Positions 1 through 7,448 of a stretch of DNA of 43,165 bases are shown here, piece after piece. Where the stretch lies: positions 1 to 43,165 of the IMG/VR virus record IMGVR_UViG_3300025162_000084, one strand, 5' to 3'. Position 1 is the stretch's first letter. Each line of letters starts with the position of its first letter. A model generated the notes under the pieces. It had not been told where the DNA came from, did no database searches, and worked only from the letters and a program-made list of their open reading frames with translations. Both the position numbers and the translations under genes were made by a program. The DNA comes from a virus.

Positions 1-126
1 GTCATTTACTTGCCTCCTTTGAGATAACGGGCCTTGAAATCTGCAATAGCTTTTTTCCTTGCTTTAAATGTTCCTGTATACCAGTAAAAATCCACAATTT
101 CTTCTATTTTTTCAAAGATTTCCCTT
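1..126. repeat. Left copy of terminal direct repeat
   Basis: Bases 1-126 are identical to 43039-43164; the match stops at the last base of the window (T instead of G). The length fits an assembler overlap for a circular molecule, so the sequence is probably circular or circularly permuted. A true short terminal repeat cannot be excluded from sequence alone. Confidence 0.9.
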
Positions 127-299
127 GCCGTCTGCTCTTTGGCATCGGCTACTGCTTTCTCTAGGATAGCTAGGTGCTGGCGGTTTGCTTCGGCTTTGTC
201 TGCCTCTAATTGTTTATAGGCTGTAGGTCGCCAATCAGATTCACCTAACATTCCAGTAAGTTTAAGTTTTATCCCATCGGGCTTTACAGATTCACTCAT
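6..299 (-). CDS. Small hypothetical protein, charged and helical
   Basis: This 97-residue protein is rich in Lys, Glu and Ala, with a likely helical segment around residues 28-70 and an aromatic patch (FYWY) near residue 72. It has no recognised domain. The start is backed by AAGGAG six bases upstream of the ATG. The first nine residues (MSESVKPDG) are identical to those of the gene at 42082-42582, and 31 bases of DNA around the start are duplicated there. In the circular genome its stop codon directly abuts the start of the gene at 42579-43043, so it belongs to the same AT-rich block of small accessory genes. Function unknown. Confidence 0.75.
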   Translation of the reverse strand: MSESVKPDGIKLKLTGMLGESDWRPTAYKQLEADKAEANRQHLAILEKAVADAKEQTAREIFEKIEEIVDFYWYTGTFKARKKAIADFKARYLKGGK

Positions 300-301
300 A
301 C
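271..301. repeat. 31-bp direct repeat, copy 1
   Basis: This stretch is identical to 42554-42584. Each copy covers the first codons (MSESVKPDG) of a different small gene, indicating a recent duplication or recombination of a 5' gene segment within the AT-rich block. Confidence 0.9.
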
Positions 302-353
302 AGGTCTCCTTGTAACTCCATAGGAAGTATCTGATTTACTTTGTTCGCCCATT

Positions 354-620
354 TTATACTCCCTCCTCCATAAGTTTAAGAATGGCTGTGGTGTAAGCTC
401 CAATGGTTCTATTGCAAAGAGGGTCTTGTTCCTCTATAAAACTAACCAATATCTTTTCAATCTGTTCCAAACTTGGCACTTTCGGCTTGCTCCCTGCTTC
501 ATAACCTTCTTGCCAGCATTTAGTAACAATATCTTTGCGTTTTGCATAAGGATTCTCAGGCTTGCTAGGGGCAGGACTGACTACTGGAATATCAAATCCT
601 TTATTGGGGTTATGCCTCAT
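354..620 (-). CDS. Small hypothetical protein, paralogue of 42579-43043
   Basis: The 88-residue product has no recognised domain. Residues about 13-23 (VVSPAPSKPEN) and a later segment (GYEAGSKP followed by SLEQIEKIL) match the protein at 42579-43043 (GFEAGKPRA, SVEQIADVL), and 39 bases of the gene are identical in both. The shared part looks like a Pro-rich linker joined to a short helical module. This copy lacks the N-terminal Cys-rich zinc-ribbon part of its paralogue. It overlaps the HNH gene upstream by 11 bases, so it is translated from the same message. Confidence 0.75.
   Translation of the reverse strand: MRHNPNKGFDIPVVSPAPSKPENPYAKRKDIVTKCWQEGYEAGSKPKVPSLEQIEKILVSFIEEQDPLCNRTIGAYTTAILKLMEEGV
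549..587. repeat. 39-bp direct repeat, copy 1
   Basis: Identical to 42891-42929. It encodes the VVSPAPSKPEN linker in two paralogous small genes and is further evidence of a recent duplication in this block. Confidence 0.9.
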
Positions 621-960
621 TCGGCACCTCCATCAACGGAGCTATGCCCGCTTTTATATTCTTTCCCTTGACCAGTTCCAGCACTTCATCAATCGGGAAG
701 GCCAATCCCGCCCCGTATTTCCCGTGGTCATGGCAACCGCACCAAGTCCCGACTATAAGGCAGTTCCCCGCGTTCCACGGGCCCCCGCGGGCCTTGGGGA
801 CTACGTGATGCCCCTCATAGTTCCTACCGCCGCCCTCTGATTGCCAGAGGGGGCAACCGCACAGTTCGCACCGCCAAACGGCCCTCTTGGCCACCAAGAA
901 GGCCGTCAGCTTGTTCCAGCCCGTTTGCTTGGCTGCCTGTTCAGGACTTCGGCGTAGCAC
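610..960 (-). CDS. HNH endonuclease-like protein
   Basis: The 116-residue protein shows the HNH zinc-finger nuclease pattern: CELC at residues 31-34, the catalytic HH pair at 51-52 (motif HHVVPKARGG), an Asn-rich segment at 63-66, and a closing CGCHDH at about 74-79. HNH proteins cleave or nick double-stranded DNA with a metal at the His site. In phages they act as free-standing homing nucleases, packaging cofactors or recombination nucleases. This one sits at the end of the replication genes, away from terminase, so a replication or recombination role is more likely than packaging. The start appears to be GTG, overlapping the upstream gene by 20 bases. Confidence 0.8.
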   Translation of the reverse strand: MLRRSPEQAAKQTGWNKLTAFLVAKRAVWRCELCGCPLWQSEGGGRNYEGHHVVPKARGGPWNAGNCLIVGTWCGCHDHGKYGAGLAFPIDEVLELVKGKNIKAGIAPLMEVPNEA

Positions 961-1297
961 GCTTTGTCCCCTTGTCTATTTTAGCTTTCAATGCGGCGTG
1001 GACTTGGCCCTTGGGCACGCTGTTCCGTAGAACGGTTACGGGGGCCTTCTTGGGCCCCAGTGTCAAAGTCTGGGCGTCTATGTCCTCTTGGCTCACGGCC
1101 ATATAATGCTCTTTGAGCCACTGTTCCCCAGCTAGACCTCCATTGGGCCAGATACCCGCGTCCTCAAGAGCCCGTTTCCTGTCAAAGCAGGCTATGACAT
1201 ACTCTTTTTCAGCGGGGGTCATTCCCGTGGTGATGTTCTCGCGCTCATCATGGGCGTCTATGCGCGCCTTTCGTTGATAGTACGTTTCACGGCTCAT
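941..1297 (-). CDS. Hypothetical protein in replication operon
   Basis: The 118-residue protein has a Lys/Arg-rich N terminus (residues 1-15) and C terminus, and no motif I recognise. It overlaps the gene on each side by a few bases, so it is part of one polycistronic message downstream of the helicase loader. The basic ends suggest nucleic acid contact, but this is only inference. Confidence 0.65.
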   Translation of the reverse strand: MSRETYYQRKARIDAHDERENITTGMTPAEKEYVIACFDRKRALEDAGIWPNGGLAGEQWLKEHYMAVSQEDIDAQTLTLGPKKAPVTVLRNSVPKGQVHAALKAKIDKGTKRATPKS

Positions 1298-1545
1298 ATC
1301 TTACCCCCAAGTATGCGTCTAACCCTTTCTTGTTCTACTCCCTGTAGCCGTTCAACAATGCCAGCTATTTCATGCAAACTTTCAGCCGTAAAATAATGAG
1401 CAATAGGGTCAGGCGTGAATAACCCCCCGCCCACCTTCCCCCTCAAACTGCCCGTGTGTGAGTCCACAACCTTGAATCCATCGGGGTCGTCATACACTGT
1501 GAAATTAGCCGTAGTTCCAATCATGGCATCTTTGCGCCCACTCAT
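1294..1545 (-). CDS. Small hypothetical protein
   Basis: 83 residues with no recognised domain. The middle (NFTVYDDPDGFKVVDSHTG) looks like short beta strands, and the C-terminal part is helical and charged. ATGA-type overlap with the gene downstream and a four-base overlap with the loader gene upstream show translational coupling within the replication operon. Confidence 0.65.
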   Translation of the reverse strand: MSGRKDAMIGTTANFTVYDDPDGFKVVDSHTGSLRGKVGGGLFTPDPIAHYFTAESLHEIAGIVERLQGVEQERVRRILGGKI

Positions 1546-2189
1546 TTAGTCACCCGCCTTGCCGCCGCCTTGGTCTGGCGGTAGTCAGAGCCGTCAAGAA
1601 CGGCAATCACACCCTCTTGCAGACGGCTGGCTATCCTTGGGGGCAACTGCTCTGGGGCCATATTGGTCGTAACGATTAGCAGGCGGTCATTGAGGTATCT
1701 ATCCTCAACGATTTCGTCCAGTTTGGCCACGCCCCACGGGGAGCCCTTTTCTACCCCCAAGTCGTCTATGACAAGCAACTCACAGCCGCACAGGCGGTTC
1801 AATAGCTTGTCATATTCCCCCGCCCCGCAGCTTGGGTCAAACGTACGCCGCAATTCGTCAAGCAAGCGTTCCGCTTGGTAGTACGCAGCGTGAACCGTTA
1901 CATGGGTCGCGCCCGTCACTATGCCGCTGGGCGTCCAGTTTGTCGGGTCTGGGGGCAGGGCTGCCAGATAGGCGGTCACTGTTCCAATGGCCAAGTGACT
2001 TTTCCCGCGGCCACACTCCCCAGCCAGCGTCAAGAACGGGTGTTCACGTTCAGGGGTCACAAACTTGCGGCAAGCGGCCAGAGCCGCAGCGGTTCCGCGT
2101 ACAGGCTTGAAAGCCTCAAACGTGCGGCTATTCGCTGCGGCTACGGGCACGCCCGCTGATTTCAAGCGGCGTTCAAGTAGTTCATCCAT
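1542..2189 (-). CDS. DnaC-like AAA+ replicative helicase loader
   Basis: The 215-residue ATPase has a Walker A motif at residues 57-64 (GECGRGKS), Walker B at about 139-144 (LLVIDD), a sensor-like segment (IVTTN) and an arginine-containing segment (RIASRLQEG) near the end, as in the DnaC/IstB/DnaI family. Such proteins load the host DnaB-type helicase at an origin. It lies directly downstream of the O-like initiator, the same order as lambda O and P, and the phage encodes no helicase of its own, so it probably recruits the host helicase to the origin embedded in the neighbouring gene. The N-terminal 50 residues would be the helicase- or initiator-binding part. Confidence 0.88.
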   Translation of the reverse strand: MDELLERRLKSAGVPVAAANSRTFEAFKPVRGTAAALAACRKFVTPEREHPFLTLAGECGRGKSHLAIGTVTAYLAALPPDPTNWTPSGIVTGATHVTVHAAYYQAERLLDELRRTFDPSCGAGEYDKLLNRLCGCELLVIDDLGVEKGSPWGVAKLDEIVEDRYLNDRLLIVTTNMAPEQLPPRIASRLQEGVIAVLDGSDYRQTKAAARRVTK

Positions 2190-2190
2190 T

Positions 2191-2961
2191 TCATGCCCCC
2201 ACCTTCCAGCTTTTCTTTAACTGTTCAGCCTTGGGTAACGGGCCCGTCGTAGGCTTGCCGTATGCTTGGCCGTTCGCTTTCCCTGCCTTGCTCTTGGCTA
2301 TCGTGAGCCAGTTGAAAACGGCCAGCGCGGGAACCTTCGGCGTTTTCCCCATGCCGTCCCACCAAAGTTTGAACCGCTGCAATTCCACGGCCATATCAAG
2401 TTCTGGAAACTTGGCCTTGTTGTCCTCAAAGGCTTGCTCTATCGTCTTGGTTTTCTTTTTCGGCAATTCTCCCCCCTTATTAGTCTTTTTCTTTTGTATA
2501 GTTTCTTTCTTTTCTTTTGTTGTTGGTGACGGGTACAACGGTTTCGTTGGTGACGGGTACAACGGTCTGTTGGTGACGGGTACAACGGTTTTTGTCAACC
2601 CCTGTGCAGGCGTCAATTCAATTATTCCATGCGTAACCGTTGGTGACGGGTGCAACGGTTTCCATTGTTCGTAGTCTTTTTGAATCCCGTACTCAACCCT
2701 CTGCCCCTTGCCGCCGCGGACTATTATCCCCCGCAGGGTCAGGCTACGCAGGGCGTCATGGAGATTGTGTTTATCGTCCCCTGTCATAGCCTGAAACTGC
2801 GAAAGGCTTATGCGATCAAGTTTCTTATGCCAGCCCCACGTCTTGCGGAGTATGGCCCAGAGTACGCGGCTTTCAGTTCGGGTCAAAGAGGTCCGTGCAA
2901 ACGCCTCTGCGATTTCGTGTGCTATGTCAATATGCCCGTTTTCAGCCTGTGGTCTAGCCAT
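2191..2961 (-). CDS. Lambda O-like replication initiator
   Basis: Residues about 8-95 match the phage replication protein O N-terminal domain, a winged helix: the pattern AIxRKTWGWxKKxDRIS, then a second helix ending in LRGIIVRGG. This domain binds origin iterons. Residues about 100-165 are low complexity, with PLYPSPT occurring three times and PLHPSPT once; the DNA encoding these is the iteron array. A Lys-rich linker follows, then a helical C-terminal domain (residues about 170-256) that would contact the loader. Length is close to lambda O. The gene is followed two bases later by the DnaC-like loader. See the iterons and AT-rich tract listed separately. Confidence 0.88.
   Translation of the reverse strand: MARPQAENGHIDIAHEIAEAFARTSLTRTESRVLWAILRKTWGWHKKLDRISLSQFQAMTGDDKHNLHDALRSLTLRGIIVRGGKGQRVEYGIQKDYEQWKPLHPSPTVTHGIIELTPAQGLTKTVVPVTNRPLYPSPTKPLYPSPTTKEKKETIQKKKTNKGGELPKKKTKTIEQAFEDNKAKFPELDMAVELQRFKLWWDGMGKTPKVPALAVFNWLTIAKSKAGKANGQAYGKPTTGPLPKAEQLKKSWKVGA
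2445..2521. other. AT-rich tract beside the iterons (candidate DNA unwinding element)
   Basis: A T-rich, strongly strand-asymmetric stretch on the plus strand adjoins the first iteron. In lambda, an asymmetric AT-rich segment next to the four iterons is where the duplex opens. Here it encodes the Lys-rich linker of the initiator, so coding bias alone could also explain it. Confidence 0.55.
2522..2659. repeat. Four iterons inside the initiator gene: candidate replication origin
   Basis: Copies of GTTGGTGACGGGTACAACGG (plus a final T) start at 2522, 2546, 2569 and 2639. The first three are identical and spaced 23-24 bases; the fourth has one change. Each has inverted ends (GTTG/CAAC), extended in the fourth to ACCGTTG/CAACGGT. 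Iterons of this size within an O-like gene, next to an AT-rich tract, match the lambda origin plan. Confidence 0.82.
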
Positions 2962-2974
2962 GACGGTATCGGGG

Positions 2975-4186
2975 CTAGGCCATGTTTAACAGTTCAGTGA
3001 GTTCACTCTCAAAGGCAAGTAGCTGTTCGATGGTCAGAGCCGTCAATAGCTCTTTGAGGTTCTTGGTCTGGGGCCCTACGTATTTCGTCACGCGGCGGCA
3101 ACAAACGCCCACGTCACCCGTACTCATTTTCAACCGTTTCATGGTTTCAGGCATAGTCGCCATCAAACGGGTTACAGCGGCACTATGAGCCGTTTCGGGG
3201 GCCACTTCAACGGGGGGCGGGTCTTTTACCACCTCCGCCGCGGCGGGGGCTGATTTCGGCTCAAGGGGCTGCTCACTGGGGGTTGACGGGGGTTCCTTGG
3301 TCTTGGCTGGGTCCTTGCGAGCCTCACGGGCCGCGTTCTCTTTCTTGCCCGCGGCGATTTCATCAGCAACGGCCTTGGCTACGTCTGGGGACATAGGCTT
3401 GGGAGCCCCCATAGCGGCCTCTGGGGACACTTCAGCGTCAGCCCCCAGTAATAGTTCAGGAGTTTCATCGTCTGGGCTGGGCAGTTCCTCGTTGACCAGC
3501 CCGCGACTCAACGTGCGGTCAATTTCAGCTATGCGGGATTTCATTTCGAATATGTTACAGTCAGAGCCAAGCTGTAATACCCAGACTTTCTTTTTCTTGT
3601 GGTCGTCAGGGTTGATTACGTCAATCTGGGTCATGGTCAACGTAAGCGGAATCATACAAACGCGCCCGTACAGGGCCCGCAGCATTTCCGCAGAGGCGTT
3701 GATATTCTTGATACCGTTCACGCTTGACGTGTCTATCTGATACACCCCCAGCCCCGCCACTTCGGGTATCATGAACATAAGGTTCATGACCTCTTTGCAC
3801 TTCTTGGCCTTATAATCTGGACAATCCTTGGCCGTGCAACTACACTCGCGCATTTCATAGTCTTTGGTTTCAGCGGAGATTACGTCACCCGTGGCCTTGT
3901 CTATGGCGCGCCATGCTTTGTCGCCGTCACCCTTGCAGACCAGCCCGCGGCTGCGGGAGTAATACTTCAAGTATTGGTTCGCCCATTTTTCATCGTCCTC
4001 AACGGGTATCACGATGCGTAACTGGCGGGGTTTCTCGCCAAACACGGCCTGCACTTCGGGCGGGCAGACCAAGTAATCAACGGCTGACGGGTACGTGTTT
4101 CCCTTTTCAGATTGTTTCATGACCCCTAGATGTATCTTGCCCAGTCTGGGCAGACGGCGTTTTTCAGTTAGTCCCTTGATAGGCAT
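2975..4186 (-). CDS. Recombination directionality factor-like protein (gp3-like)
   Basis: The 403-residue protein resembles the Gp3-like recombination directionality factor family. It opens with a PRLGKIHLGV motif, then a YPSAVDYLVCP segment, a putative zinc site (ECSC...DCPDYKAKKC, residues about 114-128), a MFMIPEVAGLGVYQIDTSS core, and a variable Pro/Ala/Glu-rich tail from about residue 250. In phiC31-type systems such factors switch a serine integrase from integration to excision. No integrase is visible here, so the protein may have another role, such as single-strand annealing or replication. The family call rests on remembered motifs and is moderate. It lies between the HTH/coiled-coil genes and the initiator. 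Confidence 0.6.
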   Translation of the reverse strand: MPIKGLTEKRRLPRLGKIHLGVMKQSEKGNTYPSAVDYLVCPPEVQAVFGEKPRQLRIVIPVEDDEKWANQYLKYYSRSRGLVCKGDGDKAWRAIDKATGDVISAETKDYEMRECSCTAKDCPDYKAKKCKEVMNLMFMIPEVAGLGVYQIDTSSVNGIKNINASAEMLRALYGRVCMIPLTLTMTQIDVINPDDHKKKKVWVLQLGSDCNIFEMKSRIAEIDRTLSRGLVNEELPSPDDETPELLLGADAEVSPEAAMGAPKPMSPDVAKAVADEIAAGKKENAAREARKDPAKTKEPPSTPSEQPLEPKSAPAAAEVVKDPPPVEVAPETAHSAAVTRLMATMPETMKRLKMSTGDVGVCCRRVTKYVGPQTKNLKELLTALTIEQLLAFESELTELLNMA

Positions 4187-4187
4187 T

Positions 4188-4877
4188 TTATTCCCCCTTC
4201 CTTGGCGTCACGCGTAATGACGCCTCATAATAAAACTCCACGCCTGCGATTTCTCTCACCAAGTCTTTCTTGGCCACGGCGGCCAAGAGGCTAGTGTTCT
4301 CGACTTTGTAAAGGTCAGGCAGCTTGGCAAAGTCAATGACCCTGTGTTTTCGGGTCTTGAGGGTTGTCGCGGCCCCCATGTCCGCGTGCATAGTGGTCGG
4401 CAGAACAAACGGCACGGGGGATTGTGTAACCGTTTCAGTTATTTCCCCCGTACCGTTATTCGCTGCCTCTAGCTGGGCGGCCTCTACGCGTAGGTCGTTT
4501 GCGCGCTTGATAGCCTCTGCCCGTGCCTCTTGCTGGGCCCTGTATGCCAGCAACGAGCCCCGCGTCAGTTTGTCAGCTTGGTCTAGCGGGTCAGTTATGC
4601 TCTTGAAAGCGGCGTTGATTTCCTTGAGCCGCACGTTCAACGGTTCAGTGTATTCCTTGCGTTTGGTGTCTATCTGCTTGGCCATCGTTGAACCCATAGC
4701 CAAGTCATTCGCGGCCTGCGTGGCTTGTTCATCGGTCTGTATGCTGCGGGTCTGGGCGAAAACAAGAACCCGCTGGGCTCCAGCGGCCAGTTTCTTGACC
4801 AGTTCATCGTTCAGCGGGGATATTCGTACCAACACCGTGTCAGCCAGCGGCGTGCCTGCGGGAACATCGGTTTCCAA
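4188..4877 (-). CDS. Coiled-coil protein (DUF1351/Gp157-like), possible recombination partner
   Basis: The 229-residue protein has a long charged helical region (residues about 28-135) starting QRVLVFAQTRSIQTDEQATQAAND, with a KxIDxKRKEYTEPL stretch typical of phage coiled-coil proteins that travel with recombination genes (DUF1351 or Gp157 type). The C-terminal part (RKHRVIDFAKLPDLYKV) is a small globular domain common to these proteins. It ends two bases before the directionality-factor-like gene, so the two are probably co-translated. Exact family uncertain. Confidence 0.6.
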   Translation of the reverse strand: METDVPAGTPLADTVLVRISPLNDELVKKLAAGAQRVLVFAQTRSIQTDEQATQAANDLAMGSTMAKQIDTKRKEYTEPLNVRLKEINAAFKSITDPLDQADKLTRGSLLAYRAQQEARAEAIKRANDLRVEAAQLEAANNGTGEITETVTQSPVPFVLPTTMHADMGAATTLKTRKHRVIDFAKLPDLYKVENTSLLAAVAKKDLVREIAGVEFYYEASLRVTPRKGE

Positions 4878-4907
4878 GTCAATCCTCCAAACGCCGCGCT
4901 ATCTGCG

Positions 4908-5165
4908 TCAGCGTGCTATGGTCGGGCTATAAAACGGGGCCTTGCCCCTAGCCTTCATGAAGGCTATCACGTCACTCTTGAGCGCGGGCACTTTGGACAG
5001 CAACCCCTCAAGCAGTTTCAGGCCCACGCTACGGGCCCCACTGCGGGTCAAACTCAAGGTCGCAGGGCTCATTTTAAGCAATCTGCACAACTGGGCGTCA
5101 GTGACGCCGTTCTGTTTCTGCCATGCGTCAATCTTGGCCAGAAACGCCTTGCTCTGTTCGTCCAT
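4908..5165 (-). CDS. Small XRE-like helix-turn-helix protein
   Basis: In the 85-residue product, residues about 19-50 fit a Cro/CI-type helix-turn-helix: KQNGVTDAQLCRLLKMSPATLSLTR, with the usual turn (KMS) and a following helix. Most of the protein is the DNA-binding domain, so it is Cro-sized and lacks a dimerisation or cleavage domain. It is the only clear repressor-like gene in the window, and is the best candidate to bind the operator-like repeats at 10577-10672, although it lies some 5.4 kb downstream in the same operon. Confidence 0.65.
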   Translation of the reverse strand: MDEQSKAFLAKIDAWQKQNGVTDAQLCRLLKMSPATLSLTRSGARSVGLKLLEGLLSKVPALKSDVIAFMKARGKAPFYSPTIAR

Positions 5166-5232
5166 TACTTCTCACCTCCCTGTGATACAAACTCACCCAT
5201 GATACACCCGCCTCTTTGCGGTTGTAAATACC

Positions 5233-5478
5233 CTATTCGATTATGACGGCGGTATTCGGGGACTCTTTTGCCTTGGCCACGGCGGCGGCCCATTCAGCGG
5301 GCACGTTTGCCAGTTCGTACCAGCCAAGATACTTGAGCCCCGCGGTATTCGTATGCAATATGCCGCCCACGGCGGCGACGTTCTTGGTTACACACACGGC
5401 ACGCGGCCCGTTCGGGGAACCGTTCTCCCACGTGTGCCCCGTAAATACCCGTATCTTTTCACCCATTTTCACCTCCAA
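5233..5478 (-). CDS. Small hypothetical protein
   Basis: 81 residues with a beta-rich, Gly/Asn-containing first half and a helical second half (NVPAEWAAAVAKAKES). It has no recognised domain. It overlaps the end of the DUF6166 gene, so it is translated from the same message. Confidence 0.6.
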   Translation of the reverse strand: MEVKMGEKIRVFTGHTWENGSPNGPRAVCVTKNVAAVGGILHTNTAGLKYLGWYELANVPAEWAAAVAKAKESPNTAVIIE

Positions 5479-5944
5479 TCACAGGAGCCGCGGTAATCAT
5501 TTTTGAAAGTACCACAGATTTCACCCAGTCAAGTATCTGGGCCTTGGAAATCACCCAATGATGCCCCCAGCCAGCCACGGCGGCCTCTTTGAAGGCTTGA
5601 TGCAACTGTATGGCCAAGTCTTTGTCCCCCGTGGCGTCCAGTAGAAGGGCAAGGGCCAACTGGGCGGGCCCACTCCCCATGTAGCCCCATTGAAAGCCGT
5701 CAGGACTGTGATTAAACAACTTCTGGCTGGGGACGGGGCTCAATACAGCCCCGTCCGTGTCTGTTCTGAAAGCGGTGAGTTCAACTAAGGTTCCACCATC
5801 AATCACCTTGCGGGCAGCGGTTTCACTGGTCACGGCCTTGGCAACCATATCAGCCGTGACTTCAAACCGTTTCACTATTCGCGGCCCCGTAACCGTTTCA
5901 GGGGTCACGACACCTACGTACACAACGTCAATGATTTCAGTCAT
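5459..5944 (-). CDS. DUF6166-family protein
   Basis: The 161-residue protein carries the DUF6166 signature at about residues 75-125: LFNHSPDGFQWGYMGSGPAQLALALLLD, then GDKDLAIQLHQAFK and a closing WVISKAQILDWV. The family is common in phages and mobile elements but has no assigned biochemical function. The N-terminal 70 residues form a strand-rich extension that starts DVVYVGVVTPE, like other family members. It is coupled to genes on both sides by short overlaps. Confidence 0.75.
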   Translation of the reverse strand: MTEIIDVVYVGVVTPETVTGPRIVKRFEVTADMVAKAVTSETAARKVIDGGTLVELTAFRTDTDGAVLSPVPSQKLFNHSPDGFQWGYMGSGPAQLALALLLDATGDKDLAIQLHQAFKEAAVAGWGHHWVISKAQILDWVKSVVLSKMITAAPVIGGENG

Positions 5945-6132
5945 GCTGTTTCCTTTCTGGGGGTGATTTTTATTTCCCCGCTGCTCTGATAGGACATTCC
6001 CCCCGCGGGTATTTTTAGGGTCGTGCTCATATTTACATGAATCCCATCAAAGGGATTATGAGCCCCGCGCAGTAGCGAAGGGCTCATACCAATAGTCGGG
6101 ATTTCAATTAGCAGGGCGTCTAAAGGCTCCAC
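5941..6132 (-). CDS. Small hypothetical protein
   Basis: 63 residues, mostly hydrophobic and strand-forming, with no recognised motif. It begins three bases after the DUF932 gene and overlaps DUF6166 by four bases, so a role linked to either is possible but unproven. Confidence 0.6.
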   Translation of the reverse strand: MEPLDALLIEIPTIGMSPSLLRGAHNPFDGIHVNMSTTLKIPAGGMSYQSSGEIKITPRKETA

Positions 6133-6134
6133 GG

Positions 6135-7151
6135 CTACACCTTCAATAGAAAGTTCATAGCGTTCACCTTGGCCATCATGCCGCGCCCGCCCCAGACGTT
6201 CTCTAGGCGGTTGCTTGCGGCCACGGCGGGGTCTCCAGTGTACTTCTTGGCGTGGTCAATGTACTCGGTGACGCCGTTGAAGGCGGCCCAGCACGTCCCG
6301 CGCACTTTCGGGGTGTCGTTGCCCAACCCGTGTTCACAAAGCACTTTCACGGTGTCAAGCTGCTTGACCATGCGGGTTGACCAATCATAGGCACTAAAGA
6401 GCCCCGAAGGTGCGGGCAGGGCCTTGATTTCAACGGGGACAGGCAGCATTTTCAGGCCGAAGGTTGCGGCCATCAGTGCAGGGTACATCTTGGTCGGAAA
6501 CTTCTTGCTGGCCAGAATGTCGGCCTGCTCTTTGAACCCCTTGTAGAAACGGTCAGTGAGGCCCAGTATCTCACGGGCCGTGTCCACGCGGTTCATGACG
6601 CCCGTGGTATGGCGTGCGTAGAAGGTCGCGGTCTTGTCGGCCTTGTCCAGAGCCGCTTGTAGCGTGTTCATGCAGACCACGCGTACAGGCGTAAAGAGCA
6701 TCCGAATGGCCATCGTTCCATCGTGCCCGTTGCAGAGCAGCAGATACTTCTTGATTTCATCACCCTTAACGCTCAAGCTGTCCTTGGCCTCTGCCAATAT
6801 CCAGACGCGGGCCCCGCCGCGCAGGCTGCCCGCGGCGTTGTAAAGCATGGAACCGTCAGCTATCACGCTGTCGCAGAAGGTAAATGCGTCGCGGTTCTGG
6901 ACGGGCGTGTAGTCAGGGGAAAGCACGGCGAACACCTTGCCGTCACTGTCGCGCTGCACGGCCCGCTTTTCATCAACCTTGGTCATGCGACCCTTGGTGT
7001 CATGGGCGTAAATCGGGACTAACTTTACGTCCCAATCCAGACCCGCGGCCACAATGGCCTCTTTGGCCGTCAAGAGGCCCGTCACCACTGTCCCCGGCCC
7101 ATGCCATGCGGGCTCTTTCGCGTAGAAACCACTCTCGAATTCGTGTGCCAT
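6135..7151 (-). CDS. DUF932 phage/plasmid-like protein
   Basis: The 338-residue protein matches the DUF932 family (phage/plasmid-like protein, TIGR03299) along its length: PAWHGPGTVV near the start, VLSPDYTPVQNRDAFTFCD, a central GGARVWILAEA segment, LLLCNGHDGTMAIRMLFTPVRVVCMNTL, and a late NDTPKVRGTCWAAFNGVTEYIDH. The family is widespread in phages, near replication and recombination genes, but lacks a defined activity. A Shine-Dalgarno site AGGAGGG lies seven bases before the ATG. It is preceded by a perfect 11-bp hairpin (7218-7248) that may set its expression apart from the genes upstream. Confidence 0.88.
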   Translation of the reverse strand: MAHEFESGFYAKEPAWHGPGTVVTGLLTAKEAIVAAGLDWDVKLVPIYAHDTKGRMTKVDEKRAVQRDSDGKVFAVLSPDYTPVQNRDAFTFCDSVIADGSMLYNAAGSLRGGARVWILAEAKDSLSVKGDEIKKYLLLCNGHDGTMAIRMLFTPVRVVCMNTLQAALDKADKTATFYARHTTGVMNRVDTAREILGLTDRFYKGFKEQADILASKKFPTKMYPALMAATFGLKMLPVPVEIKALPAPSGLFSAYDWSTRMVKQLDTVKVLCEHGLGNDTPKVRGTCWAAFNGVTEYIDHAKKYTGDPAVAASNRLENVWGGRGMMAKVNAMNFLLKV

Positions 7152-7217
7152 AATGCCCTCCTATGCGTATTTCATGGCTAGGTAACACTCTTGCGTCACC
7201 CGTGCCTATTCGCTTGT

Positions 7218-7248
7218 CCGTGGGGCGTGTTTCAGATACGCCCCACGG
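7218..7248 (-). promoter_or_regulatory. Perfect 11-bp hairpin ahead of the DUF932 gene
   Basis: CCGTGGGGCGT (7218-7228) pairs exactly with ACGCCCCACGG (7238-7248) around a 9-base loop. No U-tract follows on the minus strand, so a simple intrinsic terminator is unlikely. An RNA processing or stabilising element, or an attenuator, is possible. Confidence 0.6.
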
Positions 7249-7262
7249 CTGCAACGGGGCCG

Positions 7263-7448
7263 TTACTTCAACGGGCGGTCAGGGTAGAACAACTCACAGG
7301 CGGGGCCGACCACGGCCTGTTCCTCTGGGGTCAACCCCAAGGCGTCAAGAGCCGCATGGGCAAGCCTTTCAGAGTTTCGCGTACGTTTGGACAAGTGGGC
7401 CTGCCTATTGAGTTCCACAACCGCCTCAACGCGGCTCATGGCCTTCAT
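7263..7448 (-). CDS. Small helical hypothetical protein
   Basis: 61 residues, almost wholly helical and charged (SRVEAVVELNRQAHLSKRTRNSE), with no recognised domain. The start overlaps the end of the upstream gene by four bases (ATGA type). The hairpin at 7218-7248 follows its stop codon. Confidence 0.55.
   Translation of the reverse strand: MKAMSRVEAVVELNRQAHLSKRTRNSERLAHAALDALGLTPEEQAVVGPACELFYPDRPLK

Noticed and set aside
1-126. Terminal repeat as long terminal redundancy used for packaging
   Set aside because: It is of a length expected from assembler overlap, and cuts through a gene; without read data a biological terminal repeat is not supported.
7000-7254. Minus-strand open frame across the hairpin and DUF932 start
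   Set aside because: It is out of frame with the clearly conserved DUF932 gene and has an Arg-rich composition typical of a shadow frame.
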